A stretch of DNA of 64,000 nucleotides from Nocardioides conyzicola. GTDB lineage: Bacteria > Actinomycetota > Actinomycetes > Propionibacteriales > Nocardioidaceae. The stretch is taken from contig NZ_BAABKM010000002.1 in NCBI RefSeq assembly GCF_039543825.1, positions 1,458,133 to 1,522,132 of the forward strand. Direction: 5' to 3'. The notes under the pieces are model-generated. The model worked only from the letters and a program-made list of their open reading frames with translations, searched no databases and had not been told where the DNA came from. Position 1 is the stretch's first letter, and each line of letters opens with the position of its first letter. This document shows positions 24,869-33,046 of the stretch, piece by piece. The position numbers and the translations under genes are program-made.

Positions 24869-25473
24869 TCGCGCGAGGGGAAGATGCCCGAGGTGCAGAT
24901 GCCGTAGATGAGCCCCTTCGGCGCGGCGTTGCGGAGGTCGGGGAGCGCGAACGTGGTCATGCCGTTGCCGCCATAGCTGGTGCCGATCAGGCTGAAGAGC
25001 GCCGTGTTGGTGGCGATCGGGAGGATCTGACCTCGCGCCGGGGTGCCGTAGGCGAAGCTCGCGGCGGTCAGCCTGATCTCGCCGAGCATGCAGCTGGACA
25101 CCGTGCCGCCCGAGGTGCCGCCCGGGTCGGTGTCGTACGGCGTGATGTCGGCCGGCCCGAAGACGCCGGTCGTGCCGGGGATCCCCTGCGGCCCCGCCGG
25201 ACCGGTGGCGCCCGTGGCGCCGGCGGGTCCGGTGGCACCCGTGGCACCGGTGGCGCCGCGCGGCCCCTTCACGCCGACCGAGACCTTGTGGCTGCCCGCG
25301 GGGCACGCGGACTTGCTGGAGGCGCTGACGACGACGTTCTTCTTCGTCACGCACACGCTGACGGCGGAGGCCTCGCGGGCACCGGTGGCCACGGCGGCGC
25401 CGTACCCGAGGCCGACGAGGACGAGGGAGCCGGCGACGACGGCGGCGACGCGACTGTGCAGGATGCTGGTCAT
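24865..25473 (-). CDS. Secreted collagen-like protein with phage tail-collar domain
   Basis: A 202-residue protein. Residues 1-36 contain a signal or membrane anchor (VAAVVAGSLVLVGLGYGAAV). A small region with two cysteines follows (SVCVTKKN, KSACPAG), then about 11 Gly-X-Y triplets (about residues 69-102, such as GATGATGATGPAG), the collagen-like stalk. The C-terminal 70 residues match the phage tail-collar domain: GEIRLTAASFAYG, NTALFSLIGTSYGGNG and TTFALPDLR. The glycine repeats are also visible as a GGTGGC-rich tract in the DNA at about 25170-25275. It may be a surface fibre or adhesin built from a phage-derived module; function is unknown. ATG 25473 is the first start compatible with the leader. 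Confidence 0.82.
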   Translation of the reverse strand: MTSILHSRVAAVVAGSLVLVGLGYGAAVATGAREASAVSVCVTKKNVVVSASSKSACPAGSHKVSVGVKGPRGATGATGATGPAGATGATGPAGPQGIPGTTGVFGPADITPYDTDPGGTSGGTVSSCMLGEIRLTAASFAYGTPARGQILPIATNTALFSLIGTSYGGNGMTTFALPDLRNAAPKGLIYGICTSGIFPSRD

Positions 25474-25552
25474 GGAACGATTGAAAGCGACGTCGGAGGA
25501 ACGACCCATGGCCCGATCGGGTGGTTCGGCCGCCAACGGGTACGGCACCGGA

Positions 25553-26440
25553 ATGCGCATCTTCTTCACGGGCGGCAGCGGCAAGGCGGGCAAGCACGTC
25601 GCGCCCTACCTCGCCGCCCAGGGCCACCACGTCACCAACGCCGACCTCGTCCCCCTGAAGCACCCGGACATCGCCGACCTGCGGGTCGACCTCACCGATG
25701 CCGGCCAGGTCTACTCGGCGCTCGCCGGACTGGCGCGGGGGGAGGAGCTCGACCTGCCCGAGAAGCCGTCGTACGACGCGGTCGTGCACTTCGCCGCCGT
25801 CCCGGCGATCCTGCTGCGGCCGGACGCCACGACGTACGCCGCCAACGTGCTCAGCACCTACAACGTGCTCGAGGCCGCGACCCGCCTCGGCGTGCGCAAG
25901 GTCGTCTTCGCCTCCTCGGAGACGACGTACGGGGTCTGCTTCGCGCAGGGCGAGCGACGCCCGCTCTACGTGCCCGTCGACGAGGAGCACCCGACGATCC
26001 CCGAGGACTCCTACGCGATGTCCAAGGTCGCCAACGAGGTGACGGCGCGGTCCTTCCACGCCCGCACCGGCGCGGACATCTACGGCCTGCGGATCAACAA
26101 CGTCATCGAGCCGCACGAGTACGCCGAGATGTTCCCGCCGTTCCTCGAGGACCCGTCCCTGCGGCGGCGCAACGTCTTCGCCTACATCGACACCCGCGAC
26201 CTCGGCCAGATGGTGCAGCGCTGCCTGGAGACCGACGGCCTGGGCTTCGAGGTCTTCAACGTCGCCAACGCCGACATGTCCGTCTCCGCGACCACTCAGG
26301 AGATCCGCGACCGCTTCTACGACGGGGTGGAGGTGCGCAAGGAGATGGGCCGCGACGAGACCTTCTACTCGATCGACAAGGCCAGGAACCTCCTCGGGTT
26401 CGACCCCGAGCACTCCTGGCGCGACGTGCTGTCGGAGTAG
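25553..26440 (+). CDS. NAD-dependent epimerase/dehydratase
   Basis: A 295-residue extended-SDR protein. The cofactor loop is TGGSGKAG (residues 6-13). The catalytic Tyr154 and Lys158 lie in SYAMSK and the Ser/Thr element in SSETTYG (121-127). It resembles nucleoside-sugar epimerases or dTDP-glucose dehydratase-like proteins. It lacks sugar-biosynthesis neighbours, so it may act on free sugars or sugar acids, like uronate dehydrogenase. ATG 25553 begins immediately before the Rossmann strand. Confidence 0.85.
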   Translation: MRIFFTGGSGKAGKHVAPYLAAQGHHVTNADLVPLKHPDIADLRVDLTDAGQVYSALAGLARGEELDLPEKPSYDAVVHFAAVPAILLRPDATTYAANVLSTYNVLEAATRLGVRKVVFASSETTYGVCFAQGERRPLYVPVDEEHPTIPEDSYAMSKVANEVTARSFHARTGADIYGLRINNVIEPHEYAEMFPPFLEDPSLRRRNVFAYIDTRDLGQMVQRCLETDGLGFEVFNVANADMSVSATTQEIRDRFYDGVEVRKEMGRDETFYSIDKARNLLGFDPEHSWRDVLSE

Positions 26441-26474
26441 CCGAGCCCTGGGTACGCCGCGGCCCGGTCGCCCG

Positions 26475-27299
26475 TCAGGAGCGGATGAACTCCAGGAGGT
26501 CGGCGTTGATGGTGTCGGCCTCGGTCGTCGGCATGCCGTGCGGGAACCCGGGATAGATCTTCAACGTGCCGTTCTGCACGAGCTTGACCGACAGCACGCC
26601 GGCGTCCTCGTACGGCACGATCTGGTCGTCGTCGCCGTGCATGACCAGGACGGGGACGGAGATCTTCTTGAGGTCCTCGGTGAAGTCCGTCTGGGAGAAG
26701 GCGACGATGCCGTCGTAGTGGGCCTTGGCGCCACCCATCATCCCCTGGCGCCACCAGTTCTCGATGATGGCTTCCGACGGTGTGGCCCCGTCCCGGTTGA
26801 ACCCGTAGAAGGGGCCCGAAGGAAGCGCCCGGTAGAACTCCGAGCGGTTGGCGGCGAGCTGGGCCTGCAGGTCGTCGAAGACGCTCTTGGGCAGACCACC
26901 GGGGTTGGCCTCGGTCTGCACCATCAACGGCGGCACGGCCGAGATGAGCACGGCCTTGGCGACGCGGCTCTCACCGTGGCGCGCGATGTAGTGCGCGACC
27001 TCGCCGCCGCCCGTGGAGTGGCCGACGTGGACCGCGTCCGTCAGGTCCAGGTGCTCGACCACGGCCGCCAGGTCGTCCGCATAGTGGTCCATGTCGTGGC
27101 CGTCGCTGGTCTGGGACGAGCGGCCGTGCCCGCGCCGGTCGGCGGCGACGACCCGGTAGCCCTGGCCCAGGAAGAACAGCATCTGGGTGTCCCAGTCGTC
27201 CGACGACAGGGGCCAGCCGTGGCTGAAGACGATCGGTTGCCCGGATCCCCAGTCCTTGTAGAAGATCTCGGTGCCGTCGTTGGTGGTGATCGTGGGCAT
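26475..27299 (-). CDS. Alpha/beta hydrolase, cofactor-free haloperoxidase type
   Basis: A 274-residue alpha/beta hydrolase of the non-heme chloroperoxidase/arylesterase group. The nucleophile is Ser95 in GHSTGGG, the acid is probably Asp225 (HGDDDQIVP) and the base His254 (GFPHG). The [11 protein letters not shown] oxyanion segment (27-37) and DRRGHGRS (54-61) are diagnostic. Such enzymes hydrolyse esters and can form peracids. ATG 27299 has GGAGG 5 bases upstream, so the longer reading from 27356 is rejected. It converges with the epimerase gene. Confidence 0.9.
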   Translation of the reverse strand: MPTITTNDGTEIFYKDWGSGQPIVFSHGWPLSSDDWDTQMLFFLGQGYRVVAADRRGHGRSSQTSDGHDMDHYADDLAAVVEHLDLTDAVHVGHSTGGGEVAHYIARHGESRVAKAVLISAVPPLMVQTEANPGGLPKSVFDDLQAQLAANRSEFYRALPSGPFYGFNRDGATPSEAIIENWWRQGMMGGAKAHYDGIVAFSQTDFTEDLKKISVPVLVMHGDDDQIVPYEDAGVLSVKLVQNGTLKIYPGFPHGMPTTEADTINADLLEFIRS

Positions 27300-27405
27300 G
27301 CTCGCCTCCGAGTGGGTCGCGGGAATGAAACGTCTCAACATCCCGAGCGTAGCCACGCCTGCGAACGCGGAGGTGACAACGAGATGACGGTCCTACGCTC
27401 GTGGG

Positions 27406-27705
27406 ATGAGCGAGACGCCCGAGATCACGCCGGACGGCCGCTACCTCGTGGTCGACGGCCGGAGGTGGCGGGCCACGGACCCGGCCATCCCCGAGGAGCG
27501 TCGGGCAGAGCTCACCAGGATCCTGATGGCCTGGCGCCGCGACGTACGCCGTACGCGCGGGACCGACGAGGAGCCGACCACCCGCGCGGGCGTCCAGGCC
27601 GCCAAGGTCGCGCTCGGCGAGCGCGGCACCCCGTGGTGGGAGCAGACCGACGACGAGCGTCGAGCCCGGTGGAGCGCCGACGTACCGGTGCCGCCGGACC
27701 GGTAG
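27406..27705 (+). CDS. Small conserved protein of unknown function
   Basis: A 99-residue soluble protein. It begins with a short beta hairpin (GRYLVVDGRRWRATDP). A helical, Arg-rich middle and an AAKVALGERGTPWWEQ segment follow. I recall this pattern (a GRxLVVxGRxWR opening and a WW pair near the C-terminus) as widespread in bacteria and sometimes labelled a Tol-like biopolymer protein without evidence. No function can be assigned. It lies between divergent and convergent neighbours and is probably transcribed alone. Confidence 0.7.
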   Translation: MSETPEITPDGRYLVVDGRRWRATDPAIPEERRAELTRILMAWRRDVRRTRGTDEEPTTRAGVQAAKVALGERGTPWWEQTDDERRARWSADVPVPPDR

Positions 27706-27710
27706 GGCCG

Positions 27711-28271
27711 CTAGGCGCGGCTGCGGTAGGTGAGGAGGCCCTCGATCCCCCGCAGGAAGGTCTCGGAGATGGGGGCGGGGTCGGTCAGGCAGCCGGCCGC
27801 CATGGCGCCGTCCCGCAGCATGACGAAGTGCCTGCCAGCAGGCTCGGGGTCGGGCTTGCCGGTCTGGGAGAACAGCTCGGTGACGGTGTCCAGGAGCCAT
27901 TGCCGGTGCTCGAGGACGGCCCGGTGGACCGGATGGGTCGCGTCCGGATACTCGGCGGCGGCGTTGAGGAAGGCGCAGCCGCGGAAGCCGGGGCGATGGA
28001 GGTCGTCGGCGATGGCCTGCGCGACCGCGCGGATGACGTCGTCGGCGGACGCCCCGGCGGCGATCGCGGCTCCGGTCCGCTCGCGGATGGCCTCGTCGGC
28101 CTGGGTCAGGTAGGCGACGACGAGGTCGTCCTTGCCCGGGAAGTGGCGGTAGAGGGTCGCCCGGGTCACCCCGGCGGTGGCGATGATGCGGTCGATGCCG
28201 ACGGCATGGATGCCCTCGGCGTAGAACAGCCGGCTCGCCGTGGCGAGCAGTCGTGCCCTGGCCTCCGACAT
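27711..28271 (-). CDS. TetR family transcriptional regulator
   Basis: A 186-residue TetR repressor. The helix-turn-helix domain (about 5-50) ends with VTRATLYRHFPGKDDL. The C-terminal domain has a Cys (GCAFLNAAAEY, residue about 104) at the place where related electrophile sensors such as NemR/AcrR-type proteins have conserved residues. Its promoter region contains TAGACCGATCGGTCTA and a near-copy, the classic TetR-box arrangement, so it probably represses itself and the divergent membrane-protein gene at 28395. Confidence 0.9.
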   Translation of the reverse strand: MSEARARLLATASRLFYAEGIHAVGIDRIIATAGVTRATLYRHFPGKDDLVVAYLTQADEAIRERTGAAIAAGASADDVIRAVAQAIADDLHRPGFRGCAFLNAAAEYPDATHPVHRAVLEHRQWLLDTVTELFSQTGKPDPEPAGRHFVMLRDGAMAAGCLTDPAPISETFLRGIEGLLTYRSRA

Positions 28272-28289
28272 GTCCCCGACGCTAGCAGA

Positions 28290-28305
28290 TAGAACGATCG
28301 GTCTT
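28290..28305. promoter_or_regulatory. TetR box, imperfect copy
   Basis: TAGAACGATCGGTCTT matches 14 of 16 positions of the perfect palindrome 48 bases downstream. It starts 19 bases from the TetR gene start, and a TTGACA hexamer (28304-28309) overlaps its right end. It probably represses the TetR promoter and perhaps the divergent promoter. Confidence 0.65.
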
Positions 28306-28337
28306 GACAGACCGTCGCTCGCGCAGCATCCTCCTAG

Positions 28338-28353
28338 TAGACCGATCGGTCTA
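28338..28353. promoter_or_regulatory. TetR box, perfect 16-bp palindrome
   Basis: TAGACCGATCGGTCTA is fully self-complementary and lies 41 bases before the start of the membrane-protein gene. The TAGACC-N4-GGTCTA pattern is the type bound by NemR-like TetR repressors. With the imperfect box it frames the divergent promoters. Confidence 0.75.
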
Positions 28354-28394
28354 TCTACCAGCTGCCGCTCACCGAGCCGAGACGAGGAACCACG

Positions 28395-28919
28395 ATGTCC
28401 CACGACCTGCGCACGCTCTACTACGCGCGCTTCGCCTTCGCCGTCGTCTGGGCGGGCCTCTTCGCCGTCATGGCGTCGGACCTCAACCCGGTCAGCGTCG
28501 TGCTCCTGGTGCTCTACCCGCTGGTCGACCTCGCCGCGGCGGCGTACGACGTCCGCTCGACGGAGGCCGACCGCCCGCGCGGTCCGCTCCGCCTGAACAT
28601 CGCGCTGAGCCTGGTCACGGCGATCGCGCTGGGCGTCGCCGTCAGCTCGGGGATCCCGAGCGTGCTGCGGGTGTGGGGTGCCTGGGCGATCGCCGCGGGC
28701 GCCGTCCAGGTCGTCGTGGCGGTACGCCGCAGGCGTCTCGGAGGTCAGTGGGCCATGATCGTCAGCGGCTCGATCTCCGTCCTCGCCGGAGCCGGCTTCG
28801 TCCTGATGGCCGCCGGCACGGACGCCTCGCTCACCAACCTCGCCGGCTACGCGACCTTGGGAGGCATCTTCTTCCTGGTCTCGGCGATCCGCCTTCAGCG
28901 GGCCTCGACGGCCAGCTGA
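28395..28919 (+). CDS. DUF308-like membrane protein
   Basis: A 174-residue integral membrane protein with about six hydrophobic segments (for example FAFAVVWAGLFAVMA and VSVVLLVLYPLVDLAAAA). Its short loops with DVRSTE and RRRRLGG resemble DUF308/HdeD-type proteins. No transport or enzymatic signature is visible. It is divergent from a TetR regulator with two TetR boxes between them and so is probably induced by that regulator's ligand. Its last 25 bases overlap the 3' end of the convergent LysR gene. Confidence 0.8.
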   Translation: MSHDLRTLYYARFAFAVVWAGLFAVMASDLNPVSVVLLVLYPLVDLAAAAYDVRSTEADRPRGPLRLNIALSLVTAIALGVAVSSGIPSVLRVWGAWAIAAGAVQVVVAVRRRRLGGQWAMIVSGSISVLAGAGFVLMAAGTDASLTNLAGYATLGGIFFLVSAIRLQRASTAS

Positions 28920-29818
28920 TCGCGCACCGCGTCGAGCCGCGAGAAGAGCCACCGGTGCGCCGGGTCGGAGAGCCGGTCCTGGGCGAACCAGTAGCCCTCG
29001 GGGAGGAGCACCTCGCCGAACGGCGGGTCGACCTGCACGACGGCGCCACCCTCGCGCAGGTGGATGCGGGCCAGCATCTCGGGGACGACCGCGACCATGT
29101 CGGTCCCCTCGATGACGAAGGGCAGCGGCAGGAAGCCGAAGACCTGGAGGGCGACGTGGCGCTCGATGTCGTGCTCGCCGAAGACCCGGTCGACCGGCGT
29201 GAGGACGCCCGGGCCGAAGGAGCCGACGGCGTGCGGCAGCTCCGCGAGGTCGGCCATCGTCAGGCGCCCGTCGACCAGGCGCGGGTTGGTGCGGTCGGCG
29301 ATCACGACCATCCGGTCGCGCCACAACGGGCGCGACATGCCGGGGAAGCCGAAGCCGAGCGGCGCGATCAGCGCGTCGTTGTCGACGAGCACCCGGTCGG
29401 AGGAGCGGGACTCGGGACCCAGGTGGCCGATGCGGAGGCTGACGCCGGGAGCCTCCGCCTCGACGAGGCGGACCAGGGGCTCGTGGACCACGGCGATCGC
29501 GTAGTCGCTCATCGTCAGCCGGAAGGTACGCCGGGACGTGGACGGGTCGAACTCGTCCTCGAGCTGGAGCGCTGCTCCCATCAGGCGTACGGCGTGCTGC
29601 ACCTCGGGCAGCAGGTCGCGCGCGAAGGGCGTGAGCTCGTAGTCGCGGCCCGCGCGGACCAGCAGCTCGTCGTCGAAGCGTCGGCGCAGGCGGGCCAGGG
29701 CCGCGCTCATGGCCGGCTGGCTGAGCTCGAGGCGCTGGCCCGCGCGGGTCACGTTGCCCTCCTCGAGGAGGACCTTCAGCGGGAGAAGGAGGTTGAGATC
29801 GGTGCCGCCGAGTGCCAT
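28895..29818 (-). CDS. LysR family transcriptional regulator (NodD/LinR-like)
   Basis: A 307-residue LysR regulator. The start GGTDLNLLLPLKVLLEEGNV and the QPAMSAALARLRRRFDDELL recognition region (33-52) place it in the NodD/NahR-like branch, whose members often sense aromatic compounds. The effector domain spans about 90-300. It is divergent from a paralogue at 29887 that is similar in architecture (QPAMSGALTRLRKQFDDELL). ATG 29818 is used. Confidence 0.9.
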   Translation of the reverse strand: MALGGTDLNLLLPLKVLLEEGNVTRAGQRLELSQPAMSAALARLRRRFDDELLVRAGRDYELTPFARDLLPEVQHAVRLMGAALQLEDEFDPSTSRRTFRLTMSDYAIAVVHEPLVRLVEAEAPGVSLRIGHLGPESRSSDRVLVDNDALIAPLGFGFPGMSRPLWRDRMVVIADRTNPRLVDGRLTMADLAELPHAVGSFGPGVLTPVDRVFGEHDIERHVALQVFGFLPLPFVIEGTDMVAVVPEMLARIHLREGGAVVQVDPPFGEVLLPEGYWFAQDRLSDPAHRWLFSRLDAVRDQLAVEAR

Positions 29819-29886
29819 GGCGCTGCTCCTCTCCGGGGTGACATCCCACCTGTGTCGGCCGTCACTCTGCCACTACTGTCTGTGAC

Positions 29887-30822
29887 GTGCGGGAACAGCT
29901 GCGGGGCGTTGATGCCAACTTGTTGCTCGCGCTGCACGCTCTGATCGAGGAGCGGAACCTGACGCACGCCGGCGAGCGGATGACGATGAGCCAGCCGGCC
30001 ATGAGCGGCGCACTGACGCGGCTGCGCAAGCAGTTCGACGACGAGCTGCTGGTGCGCGCGGGGCGCGGGTTCGAGCTGACACCGCTGGCCGAGGACCTGC
30101 GACCGGTCGTGGCCGAGGCGGTCGAGGCGGCGGAGGCGCTGCTCGGCAACCAGCGGGACTTCGACGCGGCGACCAGCACGAAGAAGTTCTCGGTGAGCAT
30201 GTCGGAGTACGCGATGACGGTGCTCTCGGAGCCGCTCACCCGGGTCTTCGCCGAGCAGGCGCCGGGGTGCACGCTGGCGCTGGACCCCCTCGACGTACGC
30301 CGCGACCAGGTCGAGACCCAGCTGATGCGGCGGGACCTGCTGGTCGCACCGCTGGGCTTCGAGTTCCCCGGCCGCACCCAGCCGATCTTCACCGACGAGC
30401 TGGTCTGCCTGGTCGCCCGCGACCACCCGCGGCTGAGGGACGGGGCGCTGACCCTCGACGACCTGATGGAGATGCCGCACGCGGTCGCGGAGTTCGCCGC
30501 CGCCGGCGACAAGCGGCGCCCGCTGGAGGTCGAGGTCGAGGACAAGGGGCTCGGCGGCCGCAACGTGCTGGTGCAGGTGACCAGCCTGCTGACGCTGCCG
30601 TTCGCGGTCGCGGGCACCGACATGTGCGCGTTCGTGCCGTCGCGGCTCGCCCGCCGCTGCGTCGAGATCCTGGACCTGGTCGTCGCCGAGACGCCGATGG
30701 ACCCGGTGCGGATCACCGAGGCGGCCCACTGGCACCCTCGGCGGGAGAAGGATCCGGCCGGGGTGTGGCTGCGCGGTCTGCTGTACGACGTGGCGATCCA
30801 CCTCGAGGACCAGCTCGACTGA
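29887..30822 (+). CDS. LysR family transcriptional regulator (NodD/LinR-like)
   Basis: A 311-residue LysR regulator in the same NodD/NahR-like branch as the divergent gene at 28895-29818. GTG 29887 is the start; the reading begins MREQLRGVDANLLLALHAL. The effector domain follows from about residue 95. The 68-base shared promoter region suggests cross- or autoregulation. The last 110 bases overlap the C-terminal tail of the convergent MFS gene. The target genes are not obvious. The MFS pump at 30713 and the MBL/cupin pair at 32117 are candidates. Confidence 0.9.
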   Translation: MREQLRGVDANLLLALHALIEERNLTHAGERMTMSQPAMSGALTRLRKQFDDELLVRAGRGFELTPLAEDLRPVVAEAVEAAEALLGNQRDFDAATSTKKFSVSMSEYAMTVLSEPLTRVFAEQAPGCTLALDPLDVRRDQVETQLMRRDLLVAPLGFEFPGRTQPIFTDELVCLVARDHPRLRDGALTLDDLMEMPHAVAEFAAAGDKRRPLEVEVEDKGLGGRNVLVQVTSLLTLPFAVAGTDMCAFVPSRLARRCVEILDLVVAETPMDPVRITEAAHWHPRREKDPAGVWLRGLLYDVAIHLEDQLD

Positions 30823-31996
30823 CTCCTCTGCTGGCGACGAACGCCAGAGCAGACGCCGACGCCATCACGACCGCCGGTACGACGGCGGAGTCCTCGCCAC
30901 CGAGGCCGACCAGCGGCGAGACCAGTGCGCCGAGGGCGAACTGGCTGAAGCCCAGCACCGCGCTCCCCGACCCGGCGACCGCGCGGACCTGCGACATCGC
31001 GGCCGCGGCCGAGTTGCCCATCACGCCGCCGTTGGTGGTGACTGCGACGAAGATCGGCACCGGCAGCAGCCAGGTGGGCGCGTCGACAGCGGCGAGCACG
31101 ACGAAGGTCAGCGTTGCTGTCACCTGGACGCTGACGCAGAACCGCACGATCCGGCGCGGCTCGAGGCGCTCGACCGACCGGGCCGAGATCCAGCCCGCGG
31201 AGATCAGGCCGACGGCGTTGACGCCGAAGGCGACGCCGTACGCGACGGCGGAGAGGCCGACGACGTTCTGGTAGACGAACGGCGAGGCCGAGATGTAGGC
31301 CATCATCATCGCGAACGACAGCGCCATCGTCGCGACCGGCGGCCAGTAGCCGCGGGTTCGCGCGACGGTCCGGATCCCGTCGGCGTACGACGTGGCGCTG
31401 GTCGCCCGGGCGGACGGCGGGTGCGTCTCGCGCAGCACCACGACGACGCCGACGAGCATCGCTGCACACAGGCCCGCGACCGTCCAGAGCATCCCGCGCC
31501 AGCCGACCGCGTCGGCGAGCAGGCCGCCCACCAGCGGCGCCAGGACCGGCGCGACGCCGCCGACGGTGAGCATCAGGGTGAACGCCCTCGCGGCCGCCTT
31601 GCCGGTCACCAGGTCGGCGATCACGGCCCGGCCGATCACCATCCCACCGGCACCGGAGAGGCCCTGGACGAAGCGGGCCACGGCCAGCACGGTCAGCGTC
31701 GGGGCCAGCGCGCAGACGATCCCGGCGAGGACACAGACGGTGGCGCTGGCGACCAGAGGTGCACGCCGGCCGTAGCGGTCGGACAGCGGCCCCATCACCA
31801 GCTGCCCGAGAGCGAGCCCGACGAGGAACGCGGTCAGCGTCAGCTGGACCGCGCTCGCCGACGCACCGAGGTCGTCGCCGAGCTCGGGGAAGCCCGGCAG
31901 GTAGAGGTCCGTCGACACCGGCGCGACCGCCGCCAGCGACGCGAGCACGAGGAGCGTCGGCCAGCGCACGGTCTGCTCCAGCGCGGTCGTCGACAC
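30713..31996 (-). CDS. Bcr/CflA-type MFS drug efflux transporter
   Basis: A 427-residue, 12-segment MFS protein of the Bcr/CflA branch: VSTDLYLPGFPELGDDLG near the N-terminus and GPLSDRYGRRAPL (about 75-87) are characteristic. It should export drugs or toxic metabolites in exchange for protons. GTG 31996 is the best start. Longer in-frame readings extend into the divergent MBL gene and are rejected. After the last membrane segment the protein continues for about 39 Arg/Pro/Ser-rich residues encoded opposite the LysR C-terminus, a 110-bp convergent overlap. The tail is probably a read-on after loss of an ancestral stop. Confidence 0.85.
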   Translation of the reverse strand: MSTTALEQTVRWPTLLVLASLAAVAPVSTDLYLPGFPELGDDLGASASAVQLTLTAFLVGLALGQLVMGPLSDRYGRRAPLVASATVCVLAGIVCALAPTLTVLAVARFVQGLSGAGGMVIGRAVIADLVTGKAAARAFTLMLTVGGVAPVLAPLVGGLLADAVGWRGMLWTVAGLCAAMLVGVVVVLRETHPPSARATSATSYADGIRTVARTRGYWPPVATMALSFAMMMAYISASPFVYQNVVGLSAVAYGVAFGVNAVGLISAGWISARSVERLEPRRIVRFCVSVQVTATLTFVVLAAVDAPTWLLPVPIFVAVTTNGGVMGNSAAAAMSQVRAVAGSGSAVLGFSQFALGALVSPLVGLGGEDSAVVPAVVMASASALAFVASRGVSRAGPRGGSPRRTADRAATPRPDPSPAEGASGPPR

Positions 31997-32116
31997 CGCT
32001 GGAGCCTCGCAGCGGCGTACGGCGTCCGGAACCGGCCGATCGCGGATGCCAGTGATCGGTGGACGTGATGCCCGCCACTCTTGTCCACGTGCAGGGCGTC
32101 GGGCTGACTGGGTGCC

Positions 32117-33046
32117 ATGACCTGGGATGACGGGAACTCGTACCTCGAAGAGATGGCGCCGGGGGTGTACGCCTTCGTGCAACCCGACGGCGGGTGGATG
32201 GTCAACAACTGCGGGGTCATCACGGACGCGTCGGGCGACGCCGTCATCGTCGACACCACCTCGACCGAGAAGCGCAACCGGGCGTTCCTCACCGAGGTCG
32301 CGGGCGTCTCCGAGCGCGACCCGAAGATCGCGGTCAACACGCACAGCCACCCCGACCACACGTACGGCAACGGCTTCCTGCCGCCGACGACCACGATCAT
32401 CGGCCACCACCTCTGCCGCGCCGGCGTGCTGCGCGCCGGCCTCGCCGCGACCAAGGAGCTGCCCGCCGACTACGGCGACCTGGTCGTGCGCCCGCCGGAC
32501 GTGACGATCGACAGCGACATCGCGATCCACCTCGACGAGTTCGCGGTCGAGCTGAAGATCATGGGTCCGGCGCACTCGACCAACGACGTCGGCGTCTGGC
32601 TGCCGGAGCAGAAGGTGATGTTCGCGGGCGACCTGGCGTTCTCGGGTGGCCACCCGATCTTCATGGAGGGCTCGATGCTGGGCTTCCGGAAGGCCACCCA
32701 GCGGATGCGCGCGCTCGAGCCCGAGGTGCTGCTGCCCGGCCACGGGCCGGTCTGCCGCGGCGAGGACGTCGGCCGCGTGCTCGACGAGCTCGAGGCGTAC
32801 GTCGAGTGGATCTCCGGCATCGCGACGACGTCGTACGCCGCCGGCCTGACGCCGCTCGAGGCGGCGCAGAAGGCGCTCCAGGACAGCCCGTACGCCGCGC
32901 TCCCCGAGAGCGAGCGGGTCGTCTGCAACCTGCACCGGGCCTACGTCGAGCTCACCGACTACGAGCCGATCGTCACCCTCAACATCCCCAGCCTCTGGCC
33001 CGAGATGGTCGCCCTCCACGGCGGCCCGATCGTCAGCCACGCATGA
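32117..33046 (+). CDS. MBL-fold metallo-hydrolase
   Basis: A 309-residue metallo-beta-lactamase-fold enzyme. The metal-binding THSHPDH motif gives His76, His78, Asp80 and His81. Further ligands are His in GPAHSTND, Asp in FAGDLAF and His in LPGHGPV. Members include glyoxalase II-like thioesterases, lactonases and SoxH/quinoprotein-relay-like proteins. The N-terminal MTWDDGNSYLEEMAPGVYAF resembles the last of these. It overlaps the cupin gene start by four bases (ATGA), so the two form a coupled pair. The substrate is unknown. Confidence 0.88.
   Translation: MTWDDGNSYLEEMAPGVYAFVQPDGGWMVNNCGVITDASGDAVIVDTTSTEKRNRAFLTEVAGVSERDPKIAVNTHSHPDHTYGNGFLPPTTTIIGHHLCRAGVLRAGLAATKELPADYGDLVVRPPDVTIDSDIAIHLDEFAVELKIMGPAHSTNDVGVWLPEQKVMFAGDLAFSGGHPIFMEGSMLGFRKATQRMRALEPEVLLPGHGPVCRGEDVGRVLDELEAYVEWISGIATTSYAAGLTPLEAAQKALQDSPYAALPESERVVCNLHRAYVELTDYEPIVTLNIPSLWPEMVALHGGPIVSHA

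Noticed and set aside
23960..26413. 817-residue open frame on the minus strand
   Set aside because: Antisense to the LysR and epimerase genes and out of frame with the collagen-like gene.
32091..32099. Third DnaA box (TTGTCCACG)
   Set aside because: Mismatch at the last position, isolated, and in a gene promoter region; likely chance.
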